Part shown: positions 7,657 to 15,035 of the stretch, in pieces | Numbering within the stretch: position 1 is the first letter of the stretch | Layout of the letters: every line of letters begins with the position of its first letter | Origin: Herminiimonas sp. | GTDB lineage: Bacteria; Pseudomonadota; Gammaproteobacteria; Burkholderiales; Burkholderiaceae | Assembly: GCA_014377155.1 (NCBI GenBank) | Contig: JACMQD010000135.1 | Span: 1-16,526, forward strand | Reading direction: 5' to 3' | Length of the DNA: 16,526 bases | The notes under the pieces: generated by a model | The model's database searches: none | Told to the model about the DNA's origin: nothing | What the model saw: the letters and a program-made list of their open reading frames with translations, nothing else | Program-made: the position numbers and the translations under genes

Positions 7657-8604
7657 ATGCAATCACTCTGGATGCTCTTCGCCAGCTTCGTTTTCGCCAT
7701 CATGGGCGTCTGCGTCAAGCTCGCCTCTTCGTTGTATTCCACATCTGAAATCGTGATGTATCGTGGCGTGGTCGGCGTCAGCTTTATGTTCCTCCTGATC
7801 AAACTCCAGGGCGGCTCGCTGCGCACCACGCTGCCGTGGCATCACCTGTGGCGCGGCACCATCGGCGTGATCGCGCTGTGGCTGTGGTTTTATGCCATCG
7901 ACGCCTTGCCGCTGGCAATGGCGATGACGCTCAACTATATGTCGCCGATCTGGATCGCCGCCATCCTGTTCGGGATCGGCTGGTGGCAGGGAAAATCCGG
8001 CGTCGAATGGGGGCTGGTTGCAGCGATCGGCATGAGCTTCATCGGCGTGACGATGCTGCTGCAACCGTCGATGCACGCCAATCAGTGGGCTGGCGGCGTC
8101 ATTGCACTGGTGTCCGGTATGCTGGCGGCGCTTGCTTACCTGCAGGTGCGTCACCTCGGCCAGCTCGGCGAACCGGAATATCGGGTGGTGTTCTATTTTT
8201 CGGTGACCGGGCTGGTAGCCGGCCTGCTGGGCTCCCTGGTCACACCCCTGCTGGCACCGGCAACGACGGTGGTGTGGCATCCGCACACGCTCAAGGGCGC
8301 CTTATTGTTGCTGGCTATCGGCCTCAGTGCCACAGCGGCGCAGATGGCCATGACGCGCGCCTACCGCCTCGGCAAGACACTGGTCACTGCCAATTTGCAG
8401 TACACCGGCATCGTTTTTTCCAGTATCTGGGGCATCGTCATCTGGGGCGATGTACTCGGCTGGCTGGGATGGCTCGGCGTAGGCGTGATCCTGGTCAGCG
8501 GGATCGCAGCGACGTTCTACAATAACCGCAACGCGAAGGCTGCCGCGATCCGGCAGGCGGCGCGCAACGATACCCCGACCGACGCCATCACCACCGAAAT
8601 TTAG
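7657..8604 (+). CDS. EamA/DMT-family transporter
   Basis: 315 residues with about ten hydrophobic segments arranged as two EamA repeats (about 1-135 and 145-290), the standard drug/metabolite transporter layout in the inner membrane. Family features include the early ASFVFAIMGVCVKLA helix, the RG pair at 36-37 after helix 1, and PLAMAMTLNYMSPIWIA near 85-101 at the end of the first half. The hydrophilic C-terminal tail is about 25 residues. Substrate is unknown; members export amino acids and metabolites, and some import S-adenosylmethionine. I started it at 7657 because the first helix begins there; the frame is open to 7546 but that extension is Arg/Pro-rich and unlike the family. There is no obvious Shine-Dalgarno sequence before this ATG. 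Its stop codon lies within the ribosome-binding site of the following sulfurtransferase gene, so the two are probably one transcript. Confidence 0.88.
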   Translation: MQSLWMLFASFVFAIMGVCVKLASSLYSTSEIVMYRGVVGVSFMFLLIKLQGGSLRTTLPWHHLWRGTIGVIALWLWFYAIDALPLAMAMTLNYMSPIWIAAILFGIGWWQGKSGVEWGLVAAIGMSFIGVTMLLQPSMHANQWAGGVIALVSGMLAALAYLQVRHLGQLGEPEYRVVFYFSVTGLVAGLLGSLVTPLLAPATTVVWHPHTLKGALLLLAIGLSATAAQMAMTRAYRLGKTLVTANLQYTGIVFSSIWGIVIWGDVLGWLGWLGVGVILVSGIAATFYNNRNAKAAAIRQAARNDTPTDAITTEI

Positions 8605-8612
8605 GAGTTTCA

Positions 8613-9452
8613 ATGCACTACACGACGCTGATTTCTGCAAGCGACCTGCTGCCACATGTGGCACAGGCAAACTGGATCGTGCTGGACTGCCGCCACGACC
8701 TGATGGATCCGCAGGCTGGCCGCAGCGCCTTCGACGGCGGGCATTTGCCGGGCGCGCAGTTCGCCAGTGTCGATACGGCGCTGGCGGACAAGCAGGCCGG
8801 GGGTGGACGCCACCCGTTGCCGTCGCGCGAATCGTTTCTTGCAACGCTGCGAAGCTGGGGTGTCAACGATGATTCTCAGGCCATCGCCTATGACGCTCAC
8901 GGCGGCATGTACGCAGCGCGGCTGTGGTGGATGCTGCGCTGGATCGGTCACGATGCAGTCGCCGTACTCGACGGCGGATTGCCGGCGTGGATGGCGGCTG
9001 GCGGCGCACTGTCGACCGCTGGCGTTAACAAACCCACAGGCAACCTGCGTGGCCGTGCGTCGGCCGTCAATTCGGTGACGGTGGCCGATCTAGTCGCCAA
9101 CCTGGCCAACGGTACGAATCAGGTCGTGGACGCCCGCGCGCCGGACCGATTCCGTGGTGAAAACGAGACGATCGATCCGGTTGGCGGCCATATCCCGGGT
9201 GCCTCGAATCGTTTTTTCAAGGACAATCTGCAAGCTGACGGTCGCTTCAAACCAGCGGCGCAACTGCAGGCCGAGTGGCGCGGCGTGATCGACGTACCCG
9301 CCGAGGCAATCATGCAGTGCGGCTCGGGCGTGAGCGCCTGCCACAACCTGCTCGCACTGGAAATTGCCGGTCTGCCCGGTGCGGCGCTGTATCCCGGGTC
9401 ATGGAGCGAATGGTGCACCGATCCGGCTCGGCCGGTGGCGACAGGCGACTAA
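8613..9452 (+). CDS. sseA: Sulfurtransferase, 3-mercaptopyruvate type (two rhodanese domains)
   Basis: 279 residues in two tandem rhodanese domains (about 5-135 inactive and 150-275 active). The active-site loop is CGSGVSAC at 236-243 with Cys236 as the persulfide-carrying residue. A CGSG[VI][TS]A loop is typical of 3-mercaptopyruvate sulfurtransferases, while thiosulfate rhodaneses usually carry CRKGVT, so mercaptopyruvate is the better guess. Conserved structural stretches include FDGGHLPGAQF at 40-50, YDAHGGMYAARLWWMLRW at 93-110, LDGGLPAW at 119-126 and GGHIPGAS at 191-198. It transfers sulfane sulfur to thiols, proteins or cyanide, probably in the cytoplasm since no signal peptide is seen. 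The start is set by the GGAG at 8604-8607, which overlaps the transporter's stop. The stop codon overlaps a possible ATG of the next gene (TAATG). The gene symbol rests on the loop type and is less sure than the family. Confidence 0.9.
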   Translation: MHYTTLISASDLLPHVAQANWIVLDCRHDLMDPQAGRSAFDGGHLPGAQFASVDTALADKQAGGGRHPLPSRESFLATLRSWGVNDDSQAIAYDAHGGMYAARLWWMLRWIGHDAVAVLDGGLPAWMAAGGALSTAGVNKPTGNLRGRASAVNSVTVADLVANLANGTNQVVDARAPDRFRGENETIDPVGGHIPGASNRFFKDNLQADGRFKPAAQLQAEWRGVIDVPAEAIMQCGSGVSACHNLLALEIAGLPGAALYPGSWSEWCTDPARPVATGD

Positions 9453-10009
9453 TGCGGCTCGCAATCGATCAGGTTTCAATGGTACATTCGAGCGGGACTA
9501 CACGTCATCAAGCCGTCGCGATCGGCCCATCGTTATCAAGCCACCGCCATCAACCGTCAGGGAGCACTATCATCGCCTCATTACTTCGCCGCAGTCTGGC
9601 ACTTTCCATTGTCGCCTCCTTGGCATTGACAGCCTGCAGCCAACTACCGGTGCAAGACGGCGCAAAACACGTTTCGGTTACCTCGAGCCCGCCGGCCAGC
9701 GTTGAAACGGTATCGGTGCCGACAGCGCAAACCTCGATGACGACATTGGCAATGCACCAGCGCGAGCCCGTCAGCCTCAGCATGGCGGACGAACGCTTCG
9801 ACCTCGATGCCATCCAGCGCCCGGACTTTCGGCCTGGCGTATCGTCGATCACGGTCGAGCGCATGGCACGTGAGCGCGGCTGCAACGGCGGCCGGGGTGC
9901 GGCATTGCTGACCGATGAAGGTCCGGTGGAAGTGTATCGGATGGCATGCGATACCGGCGCGGTGTTCCTGGCCAAGTGCGAACTGCGTCAGTGCCGGTCG
10001 ATGAAATAG
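9452..10009 (+). CDS. Small cysteine-rich lipoprotein of unknown function (start uncertain)
   Basis: I do not recognise a named family. From the outermost ATG the product is 185 residues. Residues 42-62 make a textbook lipoprotein signal: basic ASLLRRS, hydrophobic LALSIVASLAL, then the lipobox L-T-A-C with Cys62. The mature part is Ser/Thr/Pro-rich to about 110 and ends in a compact region with four cysteines (144, 166, 176, 181), which could form two disulfides in the periplasm. Two ATGs (9452, overlapping the sulfurtransferase stop, and 9479) would put over 30 residues before the signal peptide, which is abnormal. AGGGAG at 9559-9564 precedes two ATC codons at 9569 and 9572, and starting there would give an ideal 20-residue signal peptide, so a non-ATG start deserves checking. 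Gene order suggests co-transcription with the sulfurtransferase, but the 120-nt stretch could also hold its own promoter; I see none clearly. Confidence 0.7.
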   Translation: MRLAIDQVSMVHSSGTTRHQAVAIGPSLSSHRHQPSGSTIIASLLRRSLALSIVASLALTACSQLPVQDGAKHVSVTSSPPASVETVSVPTAQTSMTTLAMHQREPVSLSMADERFDLDAIQRPDFRPGVSSITVERMARERGCNGGRGAALLTDEGPVEVYRMACDTGAVFLAKCELRQCRSMK

Positions 10010-10022
10010 GTCGTGCAACTCC

Positions 10023-10046
10023 GCGCGGCGCAGTTGCGCTGCGCGC
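10023..10046. terminator. GC-rich imperfect hairpin between convergent genes
   Basis: The stretch GCGCGGCGCAGTTGCGCTGC and its flank can fold into an imperfect GC-rich stem of at least five pairs. It fills the 39-nt gap between the lipoprotein stop and the ZIP transporter stop. There is no T-tract on either strand, so termination by it is only possible, not shown. Confidence 0.3.
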
Positions 10047-10048
10047 AG

Positions 10049-10876
10049 TCAGTGTTCGTGCAGGCTGCCCGTCAGGAACACTACGATCGCCACACCCAGC
10101 GCAATGAGCAACACTTGTGGCACGGTTTCCTTCATCGACGCCCGCCGCTGCATTTGCGGCATCAGGTCGCTTACCGCAATGTAGATAAAACCCGACGATG
10201 CGAAGACCAGGACATACGGAATCCACTCCATGCCGCGCTCCAGCGTGACATAACCGACCACGCCGCCCAGCACCGCCATCAGGCTGCAAATCAGGTTGTA
10301 CACGTAGGCGCGGGTGCGGCTGAAGCCGGCATTGAGCAGCACGATGAAATCGCCGATTTCCTGTGGGATTTCATGGGCGATGATCGCCAGGCCGGTCACC
10401 AGGCCGAGCTGCGGGTCGGCCAGGAAAGCTGCCGCGATCAGAATGCCATCGGTAAAGTTATGCAGCCCGTCTCCTACCAGGATCATCCAGCCGGCTTTGC
10501 CCGCTTCATGGGCATCGTGGCCGTGCTCGTGTGCATGGCCGTCGCCTTCGTGGTGATGCGAGTGACGCAAGATGGCAAATTTTTCCAGCAAAAAAAACGA
10601 CAACAAGCCACCCAGCAGCACCGCAAACAGTGTGTGTGAATTGGCCTTTGATTCGAACGCTTCCGGCAGCGCATGCAGCAACGACGTCGACAACAGGATA
10701 CCGACCGACAGGCTGACCATGCGCTCGACCATCTTCGACAACAGCGAAAACGAGAACACGGCGGCAGCCGAAATGCTGATTACGCCGGCGATGGTGGTCG
10801 CGAGCAGGATGGAAACCAGGGTCGGATTAATTTTAAGCCTCAGGCATATGCAACAGGGTTGCAAATTAGAACACAT
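10049..10876 (-). CDS. ZIP-family divalent metal transporter (start uncertain)
   Basis: 275 residues from the ATG at 10876, with eight hydrophobic segments. A histidine-rich cytoplasmic loop (HSHHHEGDGHAHEHGHDAH, 105-123) lies between helices 3 and 4. The metal-binding signatures are HNFTDG at 139-144 in helix 4 and HEIPQE at 168-173 in helix 5, the core of ZIP zinc/iron importers. It should move Zn2+, Fe2+ or Mn2+ into the cytoplasm across the inner membrane; the particular metal cannot be read. The frame is open to 10963, but a strong terminator of the upstream gene (10905-10934) sits inside that extension, so 10963 can be excluded. Even the ATG at 10876 lies in the spacer of a good promoter (10865-10893). 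The first suitable start after the expected transcription start is ATT at 10831, six bases after GAGG, giving a 260-residue protein that begins right before helix 1. I give the ATG coordinate for safety. Confidence 0.85.
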   Translation of the reverse strand: MCSNLQPCCICLRLKINPTLVSILLATTIAGVISISAAAVFSFSLLSKMVERMVSLSVGILLSTSLLHALPEAFESKANSHTLFAVLLGGLLSFFLLEKFAILRHSHHHEGDGHAHEHGHDAHEAGKAGWMILVGDGLHNFTDGILIAAAFLADPQLGLVTGLAIIAHEIPQEIGDFIVLLNAGFSRTRAYVYNLICSLMAVLGGVVGYVTLERGMEWIPYVLVFASSGFIYIAVSDLMPQMQRRASMKETVPQVLLIALGVAIVVFLTGSLHEH

Positions 10877-10893
10877 GCGCCTGTTTTCGGCAA
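10865..10893 (-). promoter_or_regulatory. Probable extended -10 promoter of the ZIP transporter gene
   Basis: On the minus strand TTGCCG (10893-10888) and TCTAAT (10870-10865) are separated by exactly 17 bp, with TGT just before the -10 (an extended -10). Transcription should start near 10858. The element begins 11 bp beyond the terminator of the upstream hydrolase gene. The annotated-looking ATG at 10876 falls inside its spacer. Confidence 0.6.
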
Positions 10894-10904
10894 ACGGTTG
10901 GCGT

Positions 10905-10934
10905 AAAAAAAGCGCGATCAGTGAGATCGCGCTT
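10905..10934 (-). terminator. Rho-independent terminator of the dienelactone-hydrolase-like gene
   Basis: A perfect 10-bp stem AAGCGCGATC / GATCGCGCTT (10910-10919 and 10925-10934) with a 5-nt loop is followed on the minus strand by a run of T down to 10905. It stands 45 nt past the stop codon at 10979. This is the clearest intrinsic terminator in the window. Confidence 0.9.
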
Positions 10935-10978
10935 GTAATTACTCTGCAGGCAATGGAATGCAATCCCAGGGTGCGGGT

Positions 10979-11863
10979 TTATGCCACGCCATTGGCCTTG
11001 AACCAGTCCAGGCAACGCTTCCAGCCATCCTTGGCGTCTGCCTCGACATAGCTTGGCCGATAATCCGCATGAAAAGCATGCCCGGAATTCGGATACACGA
11101 CGAAGTCCGATTTGCTGCTGCCGTTGGCCAGTGCACGTTTCATCTGCTCCACGGTATCGACCGGAATGCCGCCATCCTTGCCGCCGTACAGGCCCAATAC
11201 CGGCGCCTTGAGCGTCGCCGCGATATCGACCGGGTGCTGGGGCAGCAGCGCTGATTTGTCACCGACCAGGCGCCCGTACCAGGCCACGCCGGCCTTGATG
11301 TTCGGATTGTGGGCTGCGTACAGCCACGTGATGCGGCCACCCCAGCAAAAACCCGTGATACCGACTTTGGCGGCATTGCCATTGTTTTGTCCGGCCCAGG
11401 CAACGCATGCATCGAGGTCGCCCATGACCTGTTCGTCTGGAACCTTGGAGATCACTTCTTTCATGACTTCAGCCATGGTGCCATAAGCGGTGGCGTCGCC
11501 CTGACGCACGAACAAATCGGGTGCCAGTGCCAGGTAGCCGAGCTTCGCGAAGCGTCGCGCCACGTCGGCGATGTGTTCATGTACGCCGAAGATTTCGGAA
11601 ATAACCAGGATCACCGGCAGATTGGTCTTGCCTTCAGGCTGAGCACGGTAGACCGGCACTTTCTTACCCTTGATCGTCAGGATCACCTCGCCCGCAGTCA
11701 ATCCGGCATTGTCGGTTTTGACCATGGTTTGCGCTGCGACCGGCAGTACGGCTGCGGCAAATCCGGTGCCAATCGCCGTTTTCAAGAAAACCCGACGATC
11801 GACGCCATCCGACAAAATCGTTTTTCCCGCAAGACTATCGATATCTTCTTTCATGTTTCCCAT
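10979..11863 (-). CDS. Dienelactone-hydrolase family protein with Tat signal
   Basis: 294 residues, longer than the cytosolic enzymes (about 235) because of an N-terminal export signal. A twin-arginine motif DRRVFLK at 22-28 is followed by a hydrophobic stretch (TAIGTGFAAAVLPVAAQ, 29-45) with a likely cleavage site near 44-46. The alpha/beta-hydrolase domain follows: SEIFG with Glu90, the nucleophile elbow GFCWGG with Cys173, Asp230 in GGKDGG and His262 in GHAFHADYR. This is the Cys-Asp-His triad and glutamate of dienelactone hydrolases, so it should be an active periplasmic hydrolase of a lactone or ester; the substrate is unknown and no chlorocatechol genes are nearby. GGGAG seven bases before the ATG at 11863 sets the start; the frame is open to 11920. 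It lies 84 nt after polA on the same strand and has its own terminator. A promoter in that gap is plausible but I see only weak matches. Confidence 0.9.
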   Translation of the reverse strand: MGNMKEDIDSLAGKTILSDGVDRRVFLKTAIGTGFAAAVLPVAAQTMVKTDNAGLTAGEVILTIKGKKVPVYRAQPEGKTNLPVILVISEIFGVHEHIADVARRFAKLGYLALAPDLFVRQGDATAYGTMAEVMKEVISKVPDEQVMGDLDACVAWAGQNNGNAAKVGITGFCWGGRITWLYAAHNPNIKAGVAWYGRLVGDKSALLPQHPVDIAATLKAPVLGLYGGKDGGIPVDTVEQMKRALANGSSKSDFVVYPNSGHAFHADYRPSYVEADAKDGWKRCLDWFKANGVA

Positions 11864-11947
11864 GCGATTTCTCCCGTATGCAGCGTTGTCATGTAAAAAT
11901 GCAAGTGCCATGATAACCACAAATCAGCTTGTTCGCCGCGCGTCCAA

Positions 11948-14737
11948 TCAGTGTGCCTGATCCCAGTTCTTGCCAACGCCGACTTCGGCGGTCAATGGCA
12001 CCTTGAGCGTGGCCACACCCGCCATGATTTGCGGCAGTTTTTCACGCACGAGAGCCAGTTCGGCATCCGGCACTTCCAGCACCAGTTCGTCATGGACCTG
12101 CATAACCATCAGCGATCTCAGGTTTTCGTTTTCGAGCCAGTCCTGCACTGCCACCATCGACAGTTTGATCAAATCGGCAGCAGTACCCTGCATTGGCGCA
12201 TTGATCGCGGCCCGCTCCGCACCGGCGCGGCGCGGGCCATTGGGCGAGTTGATCTCGGCCAGCCAAAGCCGGCGACCGAATACGGTTTCGACGAAGCCGC
12301 GCGACTTTGCCAGCGCGCGTGTCTCATCCATGAAGCGCTTGACCCCGGAAAAACGCAGAAAGTATTTCTCGATGTAGCTTTGCGCCGCCGCCCGTTCGAT
12401 GCCCAGATTGCTGGCCAGGCCGAACGCGCTCATGCCGTAGATCAGGCCGAAATTGATGACCTTGGCGTAACGCCGCTGCTCGCTGCTGACCTCGGCCGCG
12501 GTGGTGCCGAAAATTTCGGCAGCGGTAGCACGATGAATGTCTTCGCCTTGCGCAAACGCCCGCAACATGGCTTCGTCGCCCGACAAGTGCGCCATGATGC
12601 GCAGCTCGATCTGCGAATAATCGGCTGACACGATCGAACTGCCCGGCGGCGCGATGAAGGCTTCCCGAATCCGCCGGCCTTCGGCGGTACGGATCGGGAT
12701 GTTTTGCAAGTTCGGCTCGTTCGAGGACAGGCGCCCGGTCACGGCAACGGCTTGCGCATAATTGGTGTGCACCCGGCCCGTGGTGACGTCCATCATCCTG
12801 GGCAGCTTGTCGGTGTAGGTCGACTTCAGCTTGGACAGGCTGCGATATTCGAGCAGCACTTTCGGCAGCGGATAATTTTCGGCCAGTTTTTGCAGTACTT
12901 CCTCGTCGGTCGATGGCGTGCCCGACGGTGTCTTCTTTACCACCGGCAGCTGCAGTTTTTCGAAAAATATTTCACCGATCTGCTTGGGCGAATTCAGGTT
13001 GAAAGGCTGGCCGGCCAATTCATACGCACTCTTCTCGATCTCCAGCATGCGCCGGCCCAGCTCGCCGGACTGAATACCCAACAGACCAGCGTCGATCAGC
13101 ACGCCGTTGCGCTCGATCTTTTGCAGCACCACCGCCGTCGGCAGTTCGATGTTGCGGTAGATGTAGGTCAGGCCCGCATCGCGCTCGACTTCGGGCCACA
13201 TCAGGCGGTGCAATTGCAGTGTGATGTCGGCGTCTTCGGCGGCATAATTGGTCGCCACATCGAGCGCGACCTGATCGAAGCAAATTTGCGAGGCGCCCTT
13301 GCCACACACTTCCTGGAAGGTGATGGTCTTGATGCCCAAATGACGCAAGGCAAGACTGTCCATGTCATGACTTTTGTGCGATTCGAACACGTACGATTGC
13401 AGCAGCGTGTCATGCGCGACGCCGCGCAGTTGCACACCGTGGTTGGCGAAGATATGACTGTCGTATTTCAGATGCTGGCCGACCTTGGGCTTGGTTTCGT
13501 CTTCCAGCCAGGATTTCAGCTTTGCGAGAACAAACTCGCGCGACAACTGCAGCGGTGCGTCCTGATAAGTGTGTGCTACCGGGATATACGCCGCCACGCC
13601 CGGCTCGCAACAGAGCGACACGCCGACCAGTTGCGCCTGCATCGGGTCGAGCGACGTCGTTTCGGTATCGACCGAGGTTAGCGCTGCGGTATCGATGGTG
13701 GCAATCCAGCGATCGAGCTGCGCTTCGGTCAGCACTGTTTCATACTGCCGTGGCGGTGCAGTCGCGCTCACCGACGCAGTGTCGGCGTTGGCATCGTCGC
13801 TCTCGGCCGACGCGTCGAAAAGACCGCCCTGCGGCGACAAGTTGGCGTTTGGCTTTCTTGCAGCGCCAGCCGCCGCCGAAGCCGATGCTTCGCGCAGCCA
13901 GGTCTTGAATCCGTAGCGGGTAAACAAGGCGATCAGGGCGTCGCGGTCCTCGGGTTTGGCTACCAGCGATTCCGGGATCGACACCATGTGTTCGACCAGG
14001 TCACAATCGGTCCTGACCGTAATCAGCGTCTTGGCTTGTGGCAGCCACTCGAGCGCTTGCCGCAGGTTTTCGCCCACCGCGCCGCCGATATCGGCCGCGC
14101 TGGCGACGACGCCGTCGAGCGAGCCGTATTGCGCCAGCCATTTGACGGCGGTCTTGGGACCGACCTTGGCGACGCCCGGCACGTTGTCGACGGTGTCGCC
14201 GATCAGCGTCAGGTAATCGACAATGCGTTCGGGCGGCACGCCGAACTTGTTGACGACGCCGGCGATATCGAGCGTTTCATTCGACATGGTATTGATCAGT
14301 GTGACGTTCTCATTGACCAGCTGCGCCAGATCCTTGTCGCCGGTGGAGATCACCGCTTTCATGCCATGGCTGACCGCTTGCACTGCCAGCGTGCCAAGCA
14401 CGTCGTCGGCTTCGATGCCATCGACCATCAGGATCGGCCAACCCAGCGCGCGCACGACATCGTGGATCGGTTCGATCTGCCGCGACAGATCGTCGGGCAT
14501 CGACGCCCGTGTTGCCTTGTAATCGGCGTACAGGTCGTCGCGGAACGTCTTGCCCTTGGCGTCGAATACACAAGCGATATAGGCTGCATCGTAGTCGCTG
14601 CGCAGCCGCCGCAGCATGTTGATCACGCCGTAGATGGCGCCGGTCGGTTCCCCGGCGGGATTGCGCAAATCCGGCATCGCATGAAACGCGCGATACAGGT
14701 AACTGGAACCATCGACGAGCAGCAGGGTTTTGTTCAT
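11948..14737 (-). CDS. polA: DNA polymerase I
   Basis: 929 residues, one longer than the E. coli enzyme, with all three domains. The 5'-nuclease domain (about 1-285) begins MNKTLLLVDGSSYLYRAFHA and has the acidic VDGIEADDVLG (105-115) and STGDKDLAQL (131-140). After an Ala/Ser/Asp-rich linker (about 284-330) comes the 3'-5' exonuclease with intact proofreading residues D357, E359, D426, Y498 and D502. The polymerase domain has motif A SADYSQIELR with D706, motif B RRYAKVINFGLIYG (755-768, with K759 and Y767), and motif C QVHDE with D883. It fills Okazaki gaps and repair patches and removes RNA primers. No good Shine-Dalgarno sequence precedes the ATG at 14737, but the N-terminus matches the family exactly. 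It is divergent from the DUF2782 gene and thrB. Confidence 0.98.
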   Translation of the reverse strand: MNKTLLLVDGSSYLYRAFHAMPDLRNPAGEPTGAIYGVINMLRRLRSDYDAAYIACVFDAKGKTFRDDLYADYKATRASMPDDLSRQIEPIHDVVRALGWPILMVDGIEADDVLGTLAVQAVSHGMKAVISTGDKDLAQLVNENVTLINTMSNETLDIAGVVNKFGVPPERIVDYLTLIGDTVDNVPGVAKVGPKTAVKWLAQYGSLDGVVASAADIGGAVGENLRQALEWLPQAKTLITVRTDCDLVEHMVSIPESLVAKPEDRDALIALFTRYGFKTWLREASASAAAGAARKPNANLSPQGGLFDASAESDDANADTASVSATAPPRQYETVLTEAQLDRWIATIDTAALTSVDTETTSLDPMQAQLVGVSLCCEPGVAAYIPVAHTYQDAPLQLSREFVLAKLKSWLEDETKPKVGQHLKYDSHIFANHGVQLRGVAHDTLLQSYVFESHKSHDMDSLALRHLGIKTITFQEVCGKGASQICFDQVALDVATNYAAEDADITLQLHRLMWPEVERDAGLTYIYRNIELPTAVVLQKIERNGVLIDAGLLGIQSGELGRRMLEIEKSAYELAGQPFNLNSPKQIGEIFFEKLQLPVVKKTPSGTPSTDEEVLQKLAENYPLPKVLLEYRSLSKLKSTYTDKLPRMMDVTTGRVHTNYAQAVAVTGRLSSNEPNLQNIPIRTAEGRRIREAFIAPPGSSIVSADYSQIELRIMAHLSGDEAMLRAFAQGEDIHRATAAEIFGTTAAEVSSEQRRYAKVINFGLIYGMSAFGLASNLGIERAAAQSYIEKYFLRFSGVKRFMDETRALAKSRGFVETVFGRRLWLAEINSPNGPRRAGAERAAINAPMQGTAADLIKLSMVAVQDWLENENLRSLMVMQVHDELVLEVPDAELALVREKLPQIMAGVATLKVPLTAEVGVGKNWDQAH

Positions 14738-14848
14738 AGGAAATCACGGGAAAAACACATGCCGCGCCAGCGGCGAATGACCAACATCGAACGCGCCCTC
14801 ACCAGGAAAGCGCGCCAGTCATGGCAGAAGTTGTCGATTATCGCAGAG

Positions 14849-14876
14849 TTTATAGCCTCGGCCGGGCGCTTGTCAG
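14849..14876 (-). promoter_or_regulatory. Probable sigma-70 promoter of polA
   Basis: On the minus strand CTGACA (14876-14871) and TATAAA (14854-14849) each match consensus at five of six positions, with a 16-bp spacer. The transcript would start near 14842 with a leader of about 105 nt. A second -10-like GATAAT preceded by TGC occurs a few bases downstream. Confidence 0.6.
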
Positions 14877-14965
14877 GACGCAATGAAAGGCCAAGCGATG
14901 ATTTCCGTGAGCGTTGCGGCGCTTTATTGAAGGTGACACTAAATCGCGGCTAAATGGGTATGGTT

Positions 14966-14974
14966 TGCTACAAT
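14966..14974 (+). promoter_or_regulatory. Probable extended -10 promoter of the DUF2782 gene (and perhaps thrB)
   Basis: TGC directly before TACAAT (14969-14974) makes an extended -10 element with five of six consensus bases. No good -35 is present at 16-18 bp, which extended -10 promoters can tolerate. Transcription would start near 14981, giving a leader of about 55 nt to the ATG at 15036. Confidence 0.5.
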
Positions 14975-15035
14975 GAGGGCGTGGTTCCCTTCAATAATGT
15001 TTCGGAATCCGACTCTCACCGATTCGATCGTCATC

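Larger units (their letters stand above)
14738..15035. other. Divergent spacer between polA and the DUF2782 gene
   Basis: A 298-bp gap with no supported gene. It holds the two promoters listed separately, one for each direction, and a small hairpin GCCGC-N4-GCGGC (14761-14774) in the presumed polA leader. Short open frames here on both strands look like extensions or shadows of neighbouring genes. Confidence 0.6.

Noticed and set aside
9507..9542. Two copies of ATCAAGCC 28 bp apart upstream of the lipoprotein signal
   Set aside because: Two short copies without flanking similarity are expected by chance, and no regulator site is recognisable.
10877..10963. N-terminal extension of the ZIP transporter to the ATG at 10963
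   Set aside because: The region contains the terminator of the upstream gene and a promoter, and the extra residues are unlike ZIP N-termini.
12704..14953. Long plus-strand open frames (325 and 321 codons) opposite polA
   Set aside because: polA is unmistakable on the other strand with all catalytic residues; these are GC-driven shadow frames with low-complexity, His/Gln/Arg-rich translations.
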